Source: JACMLD01 sp047602295 | GTDB taxonomy: Bacteria > Bacteroidota > Bacteroidia > Chitinophagales > Chitinophagaceae | Assembly (NCBI GenBank): GCA_047602295.1 | Contig: JASGHP010000001.1 | Coordinates: 2,914,001-2,978,000 of the forward strand | Direction of reading: 5' to 3' | DNA: 64,000 nt | In this document: positions 8,757-18,296 of the stretch, piece by piece | Position numbering within the stretch: the stretch's first letter is position 1 | How the letters are laid out: every line of letters begins with the position of its first letter | Notes under the pieces: model-generated | Seen by the model: the letters and a program-made list of their open reading frames with translations, nothing else | The model's database searches: none | Told to the model about the DNA's origin: nothing | Position numbers and translations under genes: made by a program

Positions 8757-11216
8757 ATGAAGAATATAACCAGCCTGTTTTTATTGCTTTTTATGGCAAT
8801 CACAAGCCAGGCACAAACTGCAGAAGGAAAGATAAAAGGTCATGTGGCAGATGGCAATCAGAAAATAATTGAAGCAGCCACTATCACGATATTAAAGGCG
8901 CAGGACTCTTCTGTTTATAAATTAGGAACCACTAATAAAGAAGGAGATTTTCTATTTGAAGGAGTCGTGTTAGGCAAGTATTTGGTAACTGTATCCGCAG
9001 TTGGTCATCAGAAGTATTATTCTAGGCCTTTCGCTGTAACGGCAGAGGCTAATGTGTTTGATTTAAAAAATGTAGCACTTACGCCTGCAACTAAAGATTT
9101 AACCGGTGTAACAGTTGTTGCCCGCAAACAATTAATAGAGCAGCATATTGATAAAACAGTCATCAATGTGGAAGCTGCTGTTTCTAATGTTGGTGCCACA
9201 GCTCTAGAAGTGTTGGAAAAATCTCCGGGCATTACGGTAGATAAAGATGGTGCTATCAGTTTGAAAGGAAAACAAGGTGTGCAAGTGTATATAGATGGAA
9301 AACCTTCTTACTTAAGTGGCGCAGACCTGGTGAACCTTTTAAAAAACATGAATGCATCTCAACTGGAACAAATTGAGATAATGACAAATCCACCTGCAAA
9401 ATATGATGCAGCGGGCAATTCAGGCATCATCAATATCAAAACAAAAAAGAATAAAGCCAAAGGATTCAATGGAAGCGCTACTGCCGGTTATTCTCAGGGT
9501 GTTTACGCAAGAACGAATGAAAGCCTGAATCTTAATTATAGAAATGGCAGGTATAACATGTTTATGAATTACAGTTTTGCTAAGAACAACAGTTTTCAGC
9601 AATTAGACATACACCGTGTGTACAGGGAAACAGACGGCAAAACTGTAACAGCCATTTTTGATCAGTCAGCGTTTATGCCCCGCACCAATACAAGCAACAA
9701 TCTGAAATTGGGCACTGATTTTTTCCTGAGCAAAAAAACAACCATTGGTTTTGTAGCAACGGGTTTTATTAATCCTGGTACACAAAACAATTTCAATACA
9801 TCATATTTGAAGGATGCTGCTGCTAATGTTGACTCTATTGTAAAATCATCTTCTTATAATAAGAACTCATGGAACAATGGCGCATTGAATATTAATTTCC
9901 GCCACGAGTATGATTCAACGGGAAAAGAAATTACTGCAGACCTGGATTATTCACGCTACGGCTCTGGCAGCAAACAGAATTTTATTAATAACTCTTATTA
10001 CCCGGATATGAGTTCAAAATATTATTCTGAATTATACAGCTCATTGCCGGTGAACATTAATATCTATTCAGCTAAGCTGGATTACACACAACCTTTGAAA
10101 AAAGGTGCCAAACTTGAGATGGGAGTGAAGACCAGTTATGTAAACACAGATAATGAGGCCAATTATTTTAATGTAGTTAATGGAGACAACCAGGTTGATT
10201 ATGATAAAACCAATCGTTTTCAATACAAGGAAAATATAAACGCTGCTTACCTGAATTATAACAGGCAGTTTAAAAAACTGGGTGTACAGGCAGGGTTGCG
10301 GTTTGAAAATACCAATTACAAAGGTCGCCAGTTTGGAAATGCACAAAAGCCAGGCTCAGATTCATCTTTCAATAAAACATACAACAATCTTTTTCCTACA
10401 GTTTTTCTTAGCTATGCAGCAGATAAAAACAACCAGTTTGGATTATCGTTTGGCAGAAGAATAGATTGCCCCGCTTACCAGGATCTGAATCCATTTCTTT
10501 TCTTCATAGACAACTATACATATGAATCCGGAAATCCATTTTTAAAACCGCAGTATACAAATAATGTTGAGTTAAGTCACACATTCAAAGGTTTTCTTAC
10601 TACAACTGTAAATTATAGCAACACCAGCAATTTCTTCACAGAAACATTTGAACAAAACGGTTATGCAACAGTGGTAAGACAAGGAAATATCGGGCAAAGA
10701 CAAAATGCCGGTTTGAGTGTAAGTGCGCAAGTGAAAGTTGCAAAATGGTGGAGTGCAAATCTCTATGGCAACTATAACTACAATTATTTTAAAGGCGAAT
10801 TGTATGGAGAAATGCTGAACGTAAGTGGTTCAAATGTTTTATTCAATGCAAATAACCAATTCAATTTTGGTAAAGGCTGGGGCGCAGAACTAAGCGGCTT
10901 TTACAGAACAAAAGGAATAGAAGGTCAGATAGTAATTATGCCTTTAGGACAAGCATCAGCAGGCATATCAAAACAAGTAATGAAAGGTAAAGGAAGTGTG
11001 CGGGTAAACATCAGGGACATATTTTATACAGCCGGTGCAAAAGGCACGATTAATTTCCAGCAAACAGAAGCGCATTTTCAAAATACAAGAGACTCACGTG
11101 TAGCAGGCATCTCATTCACCTATCGTTTTGGTAAACCTTTAAAAGGGCCACAAAATAATCGCAAGAAAGGCGGATCGGATGAAGAGCAAAATCGTGTAAA
11201 GGGTGGTAATAACTAA
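8757..11216 (+). CDS. Outer-membrane beta-barrel receptor, TonB-dependent receptor-like (paralogue 1)
   Basis: 819 residues from the ATG at 8757, which starts at the signal peptide (KNITSLFLLLFMAITSQAQ). A carboxypeptidase-regulatory-like domain covers about 20-110. The plug-like segment follows, with VLEKSPGITVDKDGAISLKG and NPPAKYDAAGNSGIINIKT. The rest is a beta-barrel with alternating aromatic strands and the family block GRRIDCPAYQDLNPF. This matches the outer-membrane beta-barrel family (OMP_b-brl_3) related to TonB-dependent receptors; the ligand is unknown. The last barrel strand ends FTYRFGK and is followed by a hydrophilic tail of about 25 residues containing DEEQNR. It is paralogous to the next gene, 162 bases downstream in the same orientation. 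Confidence 0.9.
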   Translation: MKNITSLFLLLFMAITSQAQTAEGKIKGHVADGNQKIIEAATITILKAQDSSVYKLGTTNKEGDFLFEGVVLGKYLVTVSAVGHQKYYSRPFAVTAEANVFDLKNVALTPATKDLTGVTVVARKQLIEQHIDKTVINVEAAVSNVGATALEVLEKSPGITVDKDGAISLKGKQGVQVYIDGKPSYLSGADLVNLLKNMNASQLEQIEIMTNPPAKYDAAGNSGIINIKTKKNKAKGFNGSATAGYSQGVYARTNESLNLNYRNGRYNMFMNYSFAKNNSFQQLDIHRVYRETDGKTVTAIFDQSAFMPRTNTSNNLKLGTDFFLSKKTTIGFVATGFINPGTQNNFNTSYLKDAAANVDSIVKSSSYNKNSWNNGALNINFRHEYDSTGKEITADLDYSRYGSGSKQNFINNSYYPDMSSKYYSELYSSLPVNINIYSAKLDYTQPLKKGAKLEMGVKTSYVNTDNEANYFNVVNGDNQVDYDKTNRFQYKENINAAYLNYNRQFKKLGVQAGLRFENTNYKGRQFGNAQKPGSDSSFNKTYNNLFPTVFLSYAADKNNQFGLSFGRRIDCPAYQDLNPFLFFIDNYTYESGNPFLKPQYTNNVELSHTFKGFLTTTVNYSNTSNFFTETFEQNGYATVVRQGNIGQRQNAGLSVSAQVKVAKWWSANLYGNYNYNYFKGELYGEMLNVSGSNVLFNANNQFNFGKGWGAELSGFYRTKGIEGQIVIMPLGQASAGISKQVMKGKGSVRVNIRDIFYTAGAKGTINFQQTEAHFQNTRDSRVAGISFTYRFGKPLKGPQNNRKKGGSDEEQNRVKGGNN

Positions 11217-11378
11217 GTACTACCTGATAAGTTTAAAGTTGCATTCGTACTTGAAAAATTACCGCTTGTGTATTGATAACAACATGCTTCCCTTCATCCA
11301 TATTTCCCTTTAGAAAACCTTTAATTGTTTTCAATTTTGCTCAGCTATAAAATGAACCCATTCTAAAAATAAACTGCA

Positions 11379-13871
11379 ATGAAAAAGTTTTTGACCATTA
11401 TAACCTTATCTCTTTTTTCTCTTAGCCTTTTTGCGCAAGACAAAACCGGCAAAGTATCCGGTGTTGTTACTGATGCAGCACAAAAACCATTGGAGGCAGC
11501 AACTATTCAATTGTTGAAAGCAGATAACAAAGCGCTTGTGAAAGCTGCAGTGACAAATAAACAAGGTGTTTTTGAAATTGAAAAAATTGCTGCCGGTAAA
11601 TACGTGCTTTCTATAAGTGCTGTGGCTTTTACTGCTACCACTTCAGCGCCTTTCGAGTTGGCTGCAGATAAAATGAGTTATCAATTGCCTGCAGTAAAAT
11701 TGATTGCTGCATCAAAAGAATTAAGCGCCGTTACAGTTACTGCACGCAAACCTTTGATTGAGCAAAAGATCGATCGCACCGTAATAAATGTAGAAGCAGC
11801 ACCCACTAACGCTGGTGCTACAGCCATGGAAGTGTTGGAAAAATCTCCCGGTATTTCTGTTGACAATGATGGCAATATCAGCCTGAAAGGAAAGCAGGGT
11901 GTTATTGTAATGATGGATGGAAAACCAACGTATTTGTCTGCTGCTGATTTGGCTAATGTATTGAAAAACCTTCCAGCATCTGCATTGGATCAGATAGAAA
12001 TTATGACCAATCCTCCTGCTAAGTATGATGCATCCGGTAATTCAGGTATCATTAATATCAAAACAAAAAAGAATAAAAGTGATGGCATGAACGGAAGCAT
12101 CACTGTTGGTGGCACTGTTGGTTTGTACAAAAGAAACGACAGTTACCTGGCTCCGTTAAAACAATCTACCAGCCTTAACATGAACTATAGAAAAGGCAAG
12201 TTGAATATTTTTGGCAATTACAACTTCAACTATCGTGAAGGTAAAAGTGACTTAGAGTTAACCCGAAAGTTTTTTAATAAAGACGGTACGCTGAACTCTT
12301 ATTCTAATTCGAACACAGAGATGAATATGCGTAATAACAACCATACCTTGAAAATTGGAATGGATTATTATGCAGATAAGAAAAATGTCTTTGGTGTGGT
12401 ATTAAACGGCTTTGGATTTTTTGGTCATCCAACTCCTTTTAGCAACCAGGTAATTTCTTTACCAGACGGCACTATAAAATCTGTATTGAAATCTGCTACC
12501 ACCAATGATATCAAATTTCTTAACTACTCAGCTAATTTTAATTACAAGCACACGTTTGATACGCTGGGTACAGAACTTACAGCAGATCTTGATTATATAG
12601 GCTATGACAACAAAAACAACTCAACACTGAATACGGATGTATATGACGGTGCAACTGGTAACAAAACCCAGGGCACTAACTTATTGGGAAATTTACCCAG
12701 CACCATTAATATCTATTCTATAAAGTCGGATTTTACCCACCCAATGAAAAACAATATGCGTTTTGATGCCGGCTTTAAAGTAAGCTATGTAAAAAACAAT
12801 AACCAGGTAGACTATCAAAGAAATAACGGAAATGGTGTGTGGGTGCCCGATAGTCTTTCTAATCATTTTATTTACCAGGAAAATATTAACGCAGCTTATG
12901 TAAGCGTAAATAAAAAATGGAAGAAATGGGGTGCCCAGTTGGGCTTGCGTTTGGAGAATACAACTTCAAAAGGCAACCAGGTATTGAATGATTCTACTTT
13001 TACCAGGCATTATACAAGTTTGTTCCCTACCGGTTACCTTACTTATGATTTGAACAAAAACAACAACTTTACGCTGTCATACGGAAGAAGAATTGAAAGA
13101 CCTAATTACCAGGATCTTAATCCTTTTATCTGGTTCCTTGATTCACTTACTTACAGACAAGGGAATCCTTATTTGTTGCCACAGTATTCTAATAACATTG
13201 AATTAAGGCATTCTTATAAAGGAGGATTTACAACTACTATTAGCTATGCTATCACAGATGATGTAATCTCTCAGATACTGAAACAAAATACAGAGAAGCA
13301 GATTACTTATCTTACTACAGATAACGTGGCTAAGTTTCGTAACTACGGTCTTTCCATCAACGCTCCTTTCAAACCAGCAAAATGGTGGAGTGTAAACCTC
13401 TATGCCAATGTGTTCAATAACAAATACACAGGCTCTTACTATAACTCATTTACCGGAAAGAACGACGCTTTGGATGTGAGCTATACAGGCTTCATGGTAA
13501 ATGCATCCAATACATTCACCTTTAAAAAAGGATGGACAGCAGAGCTGAGCGGTTTCTACAGGGGTAAAAGTGTTGAACAGTTAAGCATCAGCGACCCTAT
13601 GTATTTTATGAGTCTTGGCGGACAAAAAACAATCATGAAAGGAAAGGGAACACTGCGTTTAAACATCCGTGATCCTTTCCATTGGCAGGTATATCGCGGT
13701 TCTACAAAATACAGCGATATTGATATGAAGATTTATAACAAATGGGATAACCGCAGTGCTACCATTACCTTCAGCTATCGCTTTGGTAAAACTGGCGTAG
13801 CGCAGGCACGTAGAAGAAACAGTGGAACGAACGATGAACAAAATCGTGCTGGTGGCGGTCAGCAACAATAG
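11379..13871 (+). CDS. Outer-membrane beta-barrel receptor, TonB-dependent receptor-like (paralogue 2)
   Basis: 830 residues with a signal peptide (KKFLTIITLSLFSLSLFAQ), a carboxypeptidase-regulatory-like domain, a plug-like segment (VLEKSPGISVDNDGNISLKG, NPPAKYDASGNSGIINIKT) and a barrel with GRRIERPNYQDLNPF. Identity with the preceding gene runs along the whole length, so the pair is a tandem duplication that has diverged mainly in the barrel strands and loops. The tail after the last strand again carries a DEQNR motif and then Gly/Gln repeats. No SusD partner is present, so this is not a polysaccharide utilisation locus. A terminator follows. Confidence 0.9.
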   Translation: MKKFLTIITLSLFSLSLFAQDKTGKVSGVVTDAAQKPLEAATIQLLKADNKALVKAAVTNKQGVFEIEKIAAGKYVLSISAVAFTATTSAPFELAADKMSYQLPAVKLIAASKELSAVTVTARKPLIEQKIDRTVINVEAAPTNAGATAMEVLEKSPGISVDNDGNISLKGKQGVIVMMDGKPTYLSAADLANVLKNLPASALDQIEIMTNPPAKYDASGNSGIINIKTKKNKSDGMNGSITVGGTVGLYKRNDSYLAPLKQSTSLNMNYRKGKLNIFGNYNFNYREGKSDLELTRKFFNKDGTLNSYSNSNTEMNMRNNNHTLKIGMDYYADKKNVFGVVLNGFGFFGHPTPFSNQVISLPDGTIKSVLKSATTNDIKFLNYSANFNYKHTFDTLGTELTADLDYIGYDNKNNSTLNTDVYDGATGNKTQGTNLLGNLPSTINIYSIKSDFTHPMKNNMRFDAGFKVSYVKNNNQVDYQRNNGNGVWVPDSLSNHFIYQENINAAYVSVNKKWKKWGAQLGLRLENTTSKGNQVLNDSTFTRHYTSLFPTGYLTYDLNKNNNFTLSYGRRIERPNYQDLNPFIWFLDSLTYRQGNPYLLPQYSNNIELRHSYKGGFTTTISYAITDDVISQILKQNTEKQITYLTTDNVAKFRNYGLSINAPFKPAKWWSVNLYANVFNNKYTGSYYNSFTGKNDALDVSYTGFMVNASNTFTFKKGWTAELSGFYRGKSVEQLSISDPMYFMSLGGQKTIMKGKGTLRLNIRDPFHWQVYRGSTKYSDIDMKIYNKWDNRSATITFSYRFGKTGVAQARRRNSGTNDEQNRAGGGQQQ

Positions 13872-13911
13872 TTATTAGTTAGCAGAAAAGAAATTGGAAG
13901 ATATGCATTAT

Positions 13912-13940
13912 AAGGGCGAATGATTATTCGCCCTTTTTTA
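13912..13940 (+). terminator. Rho-independent terminator after the barrel receptor pair
   Basis: AAGGGCGAAT (13912-13921) pairs perfectly with ATTCGCCCTT (13926-13935) and is followed by further T residues. It lies 41 bases after the stop. Confidence 0.85.
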
Positions 13941-13964
13941 TTGAGGAAGTGATTAAGTAAAGTT

Positions 13965-14055
13965 TGAATTGGCGGAGAAGCCACAGATCACCAGATTTTC
14001 TACTGTTGAACCGAGCGTGGCAACGATGTTCCATCTGAGTTACCATAGCTGGCGC
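13965..14055 (+). repeat. Dispersed spacer repeat, copy 2 of 3
   Basis: The segment running from GGCGGAGAAGCCA through GTTGAACCGAGCGTGGCAAC to the CCATCTGAGTTACCATAG block resembles the reverse complement of 8466-8550. Its right half aligns with 21206-21255. It is entirely non-coding. Confidence 0.6.
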
Positions 14056-14125
14056 AATAACATCGCCCGGATTACTTACATTTGAAGCGCATTTTGATTG
14101 AATCTTTAAACTTCAACACTCTTTT

Positions 14126-14617
14126 ATGCCTTCATTTGATATTATGAGCAAAGTAGACGCCCAGGCGCTTGACAATGCCGTAAACGTTGTAAAAAAAGAA
14201 ATTGTAAATCGTTTCGATTTTAAGGATGCGCATGTAGTCATCGACCTTAATAAGAAAGAATACAAATTGAACATCGAAACAGATGACGATATGAAAATGC
14301 GCCAACTGTTGGATGTTTTAATAAACAGGGCACACAAGCAAGGAATATCTCCCGATGCTTTCGATATGACCAAAGACGCTTACCCCAGCGGTAAAACGGT
14401 GAAAAAGGAAGTTTTGGTAAGAAATGGCCTGAAACAGGAAGACGCCAAGAAGATTGTGAAACTGATCAAAGACAAAGGATTGAAAGTGCAGGCCCAGATT
14501 ATGGATGATATGGTGCGGGTAACGGGCAAGAAAATTGATGATTTGCAGGAAGTTATACAACTTTGCAAGGGAGCAGACCTGCACCTTCCGCTGCAGTTTG
14601 ATAATATGCGCAGCTAA
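14126..14617 (+). CDS. YajQ family cyclic-di-GMP-binding protein
   Basis: 163 residues, the exact family length (DUF520/YajQ). Family blocks are MPSFDIMSKVDAQALDNAV at the N-terminus, RFDFKDAHVVIDL, and near the C-terminus VRVTGKKIDDLQEVIQ. Members are small cytosolic proteins with two ferredoxin-like domains that bind nucleotides. In Xanthomonas a homologue binds cyclic-di-GMP and acts with a transcription regulator; whether that holds here is unknown. It lies directly upstream of the separately promoted rpmE2. Confidence 0.94.
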   Translation: MPSFDIMSKVDAQALDNAVNVVKKEIVNRFDFKDAHVVIDLNKKEYKLNIETDDDMKMRQLLDVLINRAHKQGISPDAFDMTKDAYPSGKTVKKEVLVRNGLKQEDAKKIVKLIKDKGLKVQAQIMDDMVRVTGKKIDDLQEVIQLCKGADLHLPLQFDNMRS

Positions 14618-14628
14618 ACCAAAAATGG

Positions 14629-14660
14629 TTTGGTAATTAAGCAGTTCTGTGTTATTTTTG
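14629..14660 (+). promoter_or_regulatory. Promoter of the L31 gene
   Basis: TTTG (14629-14632), 20 bases, then TATTTTTG (14653-14660): exact matches to both Bacteroidota promoter boxes at standard spacing. The predicted start is near 14667, about 50 bases before the ATG. This is among the best promoters in the window. Confidence 0.7.
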
Positions 14661-14716
14661 CGCCCTTATAAACAAAAAGTACGGCAAAATCCGTACTTGC
14701 CTTAAAATAAAAAATT

Positions 14717-14968
14717 ATGAAAAAAGGTCTCCATCCCGAAAATTATCGGTTCGTTGTTTTTAAAGATATGAGTAATGGTCATTCATTCTTGAGCCGTTCT
14801 GCAGCCAACACCAAAGAAACCATTAAATGGGAAGATGGCAATGAATACCCACTCATTAAACTTGAGATTTCAAGCATGTCGCACCCTTTCTTTACCGGTC
14901 AGAAAATGCTGGTAGATACTGCAGGTCGTATCGACAAATTCAACAAAAAATACGCAAAGAAAGCATAA
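14717..14968 (+). CDS. rpmE2: 50S ribosomal protein L31, type B (zinc-free form)
   Basis: 83 residues beginning MKKGLHPENYRFVVFKDMSN, with the type-B block SSMSHPFFTGQKMLVDTAGR and a lysine-rich end. The zinc-binding cysteines of type-A L31 are absent; there is no cysteine in the protein. In bacteria that carry both forms, the zinc-free form replaces type A under zinc limitation; in many Bacteroidota type B is the only form. The gene has its own clear promoter and terminator. Confidence 0.97.
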   Translation: MKKGLHPENYRFVVFKDMSNGHSFLSRSAANTKETIKWEDGNEYPLIKLEISSMSHPFFTGQKMLVDTAGRIDKFNKKYAKKA

Positions 14969-14990
14969 GCTATATAGCGAAAGATTTTCT

Positions 14991-15020
14991 TCCCCGCAAT
15001 TGTTTTGCGGGGATTTTTTT
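14991..15020 (+). terminator. Rho-independent terminator of the L31 gene
   Basis: TCCCCGCAA (14991-14999) pairs with TTGCGGGGA (15005-15013) and is followed by seven T. Confidence 0.9.
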
Positions 15021-15109
15021 GCACCTAATCCAACTTTCAGGGGTTTGCGTTCTTTTATTTTAAATAACTCATAGTCGGAGAAGTTTGCTGATTTTCTGTA
15101 TTTTTAAGC

Positions 15110-16189
15110 ATGATTCAACTGGTATTAGACGATACACATGTAAAGCAATTCCTCTATCCATTTACACTAACAAGGCCTGCCGCAGATATACGCATTGGCA
15201 TACTTACCATCCGTGAAAAATGGGAGCGTTTGCTGGGTATGAAAGTGACAGTTAATGGTGATGAATATTTGGAAACCCCTGCAATGGAAAATGCGCAGCC
15301 TATTGTATTTGCAGGCAATATCGTACCCAGCAGGGCATTTATACAAAAGCTGTTGGCCGGAACTGTGTCCGACCAGGATTTAATGGATCAATCAACGGTA
15401 CGTATTTTACATCATCCCTGGCATATATTTGAATACAACGACTGGGCATTAAGAGAGGATTTTGTTTTGATTACATCCGGACGTAAATCTCAACCCCTGC
15501 CTGCAACTGTTGTTTGCGATAATCCCGGAAACGTCTTTGTTGAAGAAGGAGCTAAGCTGCAATATTGTATACTGAATGCCTCAGCAGGGCCTATTTATAT
15601 TGGAAAGAATGCTGAGGTAATGGAAGGTGCAACTATCCGCGGTCCTTTTGCTATGTGCGAAGGCTCAGTTGTAAAAATGGGTGCACGGATATACGCTTCC
15701 ACCACGCTTGGTCCGTATTGCATTGCCGGAGGAGAAGTAAAGAATGCTGTTATGTTTGGATACAGTAACAAGGCGCACGATGGATATTTAGGCGATGCTG
15801 TAATAGGAGAGTGGTGCAACCTGGGGGCAGGAACTACCAATTCAAACATAAAAAATACAGCGGCCAATGTAAAAATCTGGAGCCAGGCAGAGCAAGCTTA
15901 TGTAGTTGCAGGTTTAAAATGTGGTTTGCTAATGGGTGATTACTCCCGATCTTCTATCAATACATCTTTCAATACAGGAACAGTGGTAGGGGCCAGCGCA
16001 AACGTATTTGGTGCGGGGTTGATGCCAAAACATATACCCAGTTTTACATGGGGTAGCGATAAACCTGCTATATATGAATTTGAAAAAGCATTGCAGGATA
16101 TCAGCAACTGGAAAAAATTAAAAAATCAGTTGCTTTCAGAAAAGGAAATTCAGCGGCTACAACATATTTTTGAAGCCATTAGTCAATAA
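15110..16189 (+). CDS. GlmU-like putative sugar nucleotidyltransferase with left-handed beta-helix
   Basis: 359 residues. The N-terminal part (MIQLVLDDTHVKQFLYPFTLTRPAADIRIG) is the NTP_transf_4 type domain found in Bacteroidota GlmU-family proteins. From about residue 135 a hexapeptide-repeat left-handed helix follows (VFVEEGAKLQYCILNASAGP, GAEVMEGATIRGPF-like turns). Its trimming pattern resembles the GlmU acetyltransferase half (GAGTTNSNIKNT, SSINTSFNTGTVVG). The canonical pyrophosphorylase signature GxGTRMxS is missing, so true UDP-GlcNAc synthesis is doubtful. A role in nucleotide-sugar supply is an inference. It is followed 82 bases later by tpiA in the same direction, probably as one transcript. 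Confidence 0.8.
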   Translation: MIQLVLDDTHVKQFLYPFTLTRPAADIRIGILTIREKWERLLGMKVTVNGDEYLETPAMENAQPIVFAGNIVPSRAFIQKLLAGTVSDQDLMDQSTVRILHHPWHIFEYNDWALREDFVLITSGRKSQPLPATVVCDNPGNVFVEEGAKLQYCILNASAGPIYIGKNAEVMEGATIRGPFAMCEGSVVKMGARIYASTTLGPYCIAGGEVKNAVMFGYSNKAHDGYLGDAVIGEWCNLGAGTTNSNIKNTAANVKIWSQAEQAYVVAGLKCGLLMGDYSRSSINTSFNTGTVVGASANVFGAGLMPKHIPSFTWGSDKPAIYEFEKALQDISNWKKLKNQLLSEKEIQRLQHIFEAISQ

Positions 16190-16271
16190 GAGAAGTAGAC
16201 ATAAGAAGAAATACCTATCTCTGAAAACAAGCAATTAATTAAAAGGAAATATTAAAACAACAACTAGCAAA

Positions 16272-17033
16272 ATGAGAAAGCAAATTGCCGCCGCAAACTG
16301 GAAAATGAATTGTTCTTATCAGCAAGCAGAAAAATTGCTGGACGATATTTTGAAACCAGGCATCAAATTGCAACCACACCAGCAGGTTTTGTTTGCTGTT
16401 CCTTTTCCTTACCTGATTATGGCCAACAGTGAAGTATCCGAAGAAAAGGGATACGATATTGCTGCCCAAAATTGTTACAACAAAAAATCCGGCGCTTATA
16501 CGGGCGAGATATCTGCAGAGATATTGGATTCAATCAATATAAAGTATTGCGTTATTGGTCACAGTGAGCGCAGGGAATATTTTAACGAAAGCAATCAAAT
16601 GCTGGCAGAGAAGGTAAATATTTTGCTGGAGTATGGCATTACACCTGTGTTTTGTTGCGGCGAGCCCTTAAGCATCCGTGAAGCGGGTACACAAAATGGT
16701 TATGTGGAGACTCAATTGCGTGAGTCTTTGTTTCATTTATCAGAAGCACAGGTATCGCAACTGGTAATAGCATACGAACCCATTTGGGCAATTGGCACTG
16801 GCAAAACAGCATCCACAGCACAAGCCCAGGAAATGCATGCGCATTTGCGCAGTGTGCTGGCTAAACAGTTTGGCAAATCGGTGGCCAATGATATTCCTAT
16901 TTTGTATGGAGGCAGTGTAAAAGCAGCCAACGCAAAAGAATTATTTGCCAGCGAAGATGTAGACGGCGGTTTGGTAGGCGGTGCTTCTTTAATTGCTACA
17001 GAGTTTATTAGTATTATTGAGGCGTTGAAATAA
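16272..17033 (+). CDS. tpiA: Triosephosphate isomerase
   Basis: 253 residues, the normal TIM-barrel length. Catalytic elements are all present: the NWKMN substrate loop (lysine at 11), the electrophilic histidine near 97 in IGHSERR, the base glutamate near 169 in AYEPIWAIGTG, and the phosphate-binding YGGSV and GGLVGGASL segments. It interconverts dihydroxyacetone phosphate and glyceraldehyde 3-phosphate in glycolysis. Its last 20 bases overlap the 3' end of the convergent glycosyltransferase gene, so there is no room for a dedicated terminator between them. Confidence 0.98.
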   Translation: MRKQIAAANWKMNCSYQQAEKLLDDILKPGIKLQPHQQVLFAVPFPYLIMANSEVSEEKGYDIAAQNCYNKKSGAYTGEISAEILDSINIKYCVIGHSERREYFNESNQMLAEKVNILLEYGITPVFCCGEPLSIREAGTQNGYVETQLRESLFHLSEAQVSQLVIAYEPIWAIGTGKTASTAQAQEMHAHLRSVLAKQFGKSVANDIPILYGGSVKAANAKELFASEDVDGGLVGGASLIATEFISIIEALK

Positions 17034-18159
17034 TAGTAATCATTGTATCGATTTTTTTGCGCATTGCTTTGTAGGAGAATTTTTGTGAATTTTCTATTGC
17101 TCGTTGGTTAATTGAGTAGAAAATATTTTTGTCATTGCTTAGATTTTGGAAAATTTCTATAAGAGCTTTTTCGCTTGCATACCTAATAGTGCTGGATGCT
17201 ATTTCTTCTGGTGTCCGAAGCAGAGCGGGGACTATTAAAGGTTTTCCATGTCTTATAGCATCGTATATATTACCGCTGGTTTTGGTGATTCCGTAAGTTT
17301 CTTGGATATGATCTGATATAGAAGTGGTGGCATTTTGTGGTGATACAATAATGCTTGCGTCGGTTATAATTCTCTGAAATTGACACTCAGGTATTTCACT
17401 GTCAAATATCCGAACTGTTTCTTTTAATGTAGGATTGCTATTGATTATAGCTAAAATATCATGACCATATGGATTGCTATTGCCCGCCAATATTAGTAGA
17501 GTTTCTTTATCAGTCTTTTTAGTCTGCATAAAGATTGTCCAGGCGGCCAGCACTATTTTATAGTCTCTTCTTCTAGAGTCTACACTACCAGGGACTACTA
17601 CTGAAAATGATTCTTGTTTTGATATATTTTCACTATTGTCCATGTAAAATACTGGTGTTATAACATAGCAGGGCTTGCATGTAGACTGTTGTTGTATAAT
17701 TATATTGCGCATTTGATCATTGTTTACAATAAATGCGTCAGCTATTTTTGACAATGCCCTTTTACTAAAGTATCGAAGAGCTTTTTTTATATTGTAACTA
17801 AAGCGCGGATATAAGAAATTGTTTATTTCGTGAATGTTTACTATCAATTTTATATGCTGATGCTTTAATCGCAAAAGAGCAAATATTATGTGTTTGCTGT
17901 CATTTGTGTTAACCCATATTAGGTTACACCCTTTTTTCTTTATATGATCATTAAGTAACTTAAAAAGAGAAATTATTGGCTGATCTTCTATGTAAACCCA
18001 TTCATAAATAGTGTATGCCTCTGCTGGCAGACTTTCTTCCAAATCTTTCTTCATTTTTGTGTGAACGAAGAAAGTGACCGCGTAAGGGCTGTCACGCAAA
18101 AAATCTGTTAATGGAATAACCCAATCCAGATGTACGAGCTCATAAATGAATATCTTCAT
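17014..18159 (-). CDS. Glycosyltransferase, GT-B fold (GT4-like)
   Basis: The ATG at 18159 (MKIFIYELVHLDWVIPLTDF) gives 381 residues; the 41 extra residues of the longer frame lack domain character. The C-terminal half resembles glycosyl transferase group 1: VVPGSVDSRRRDYKIVLAAW, TLLILAGNSNPYG, and a late donor-site segment TKTSGNIYDAIRHGKPLIVP. It would add a sugar to a surface polysaccharide precursor; donor and acceptor are unknown. It diverges from the flippase gene across a 137-base spacer and overlaps tpiA by 20 bases at the 3' end. The sequence is visibly more AT-rich than its neighbours, consistent with transfer (inference). Confidence 0.8.
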   Translation of the reverse strand: MKIFIYELVHLDWVIPLTDFLRDSPYAVTFFVHTKMKKDLEESLPAEAYTIYEWVYIEDQPIISLFKLLNDHIKKKGCNLIWVNTNDSKHIIFALLRLKHQHIKLIVNIHEINNFLYPRFSYNIKKALRYFSKRALSKIADAFIVNNDQMRNIIIQQQSTCKPCYVITPVFYMDNSENISKQESFSVVVPGSVDSRRRDYKIVLAAWTIFMQTKKTDKETLLILAGNSNPYGHDILAIINSNPTLKETVRIFDSEIPECQFQRIITDASIIVSPQNATTSISDHIQETYGITKTSGNIYDAIRHGKPLIVPALLRTPEEIASSTIRYASEKALIEIFQNLSNDKNIFYSINQRAIENSQKFSYKAMRKKIDTMITIISTPQ

Positions 18160-18296
18160 AAACTGTGAATTATAAAAGCATGGGTATTGATGCAAATTAC
18201 TATCTTCTTTCAAATTACTTAAATTTACCCCGAAGTTGATTGACGAAGTTGTATATTTCGACTGTTTAAATAGTTGGTACAATAACTGTCGAATAC

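Noticed and set aside
15110..16189. Bona fide bifunctional GlmU
   Set aside because: It is shorter than GlmU (about 450 residues) and lacks the GxGTRMxS pyrophosphorylase motif; called GlmU-like only.
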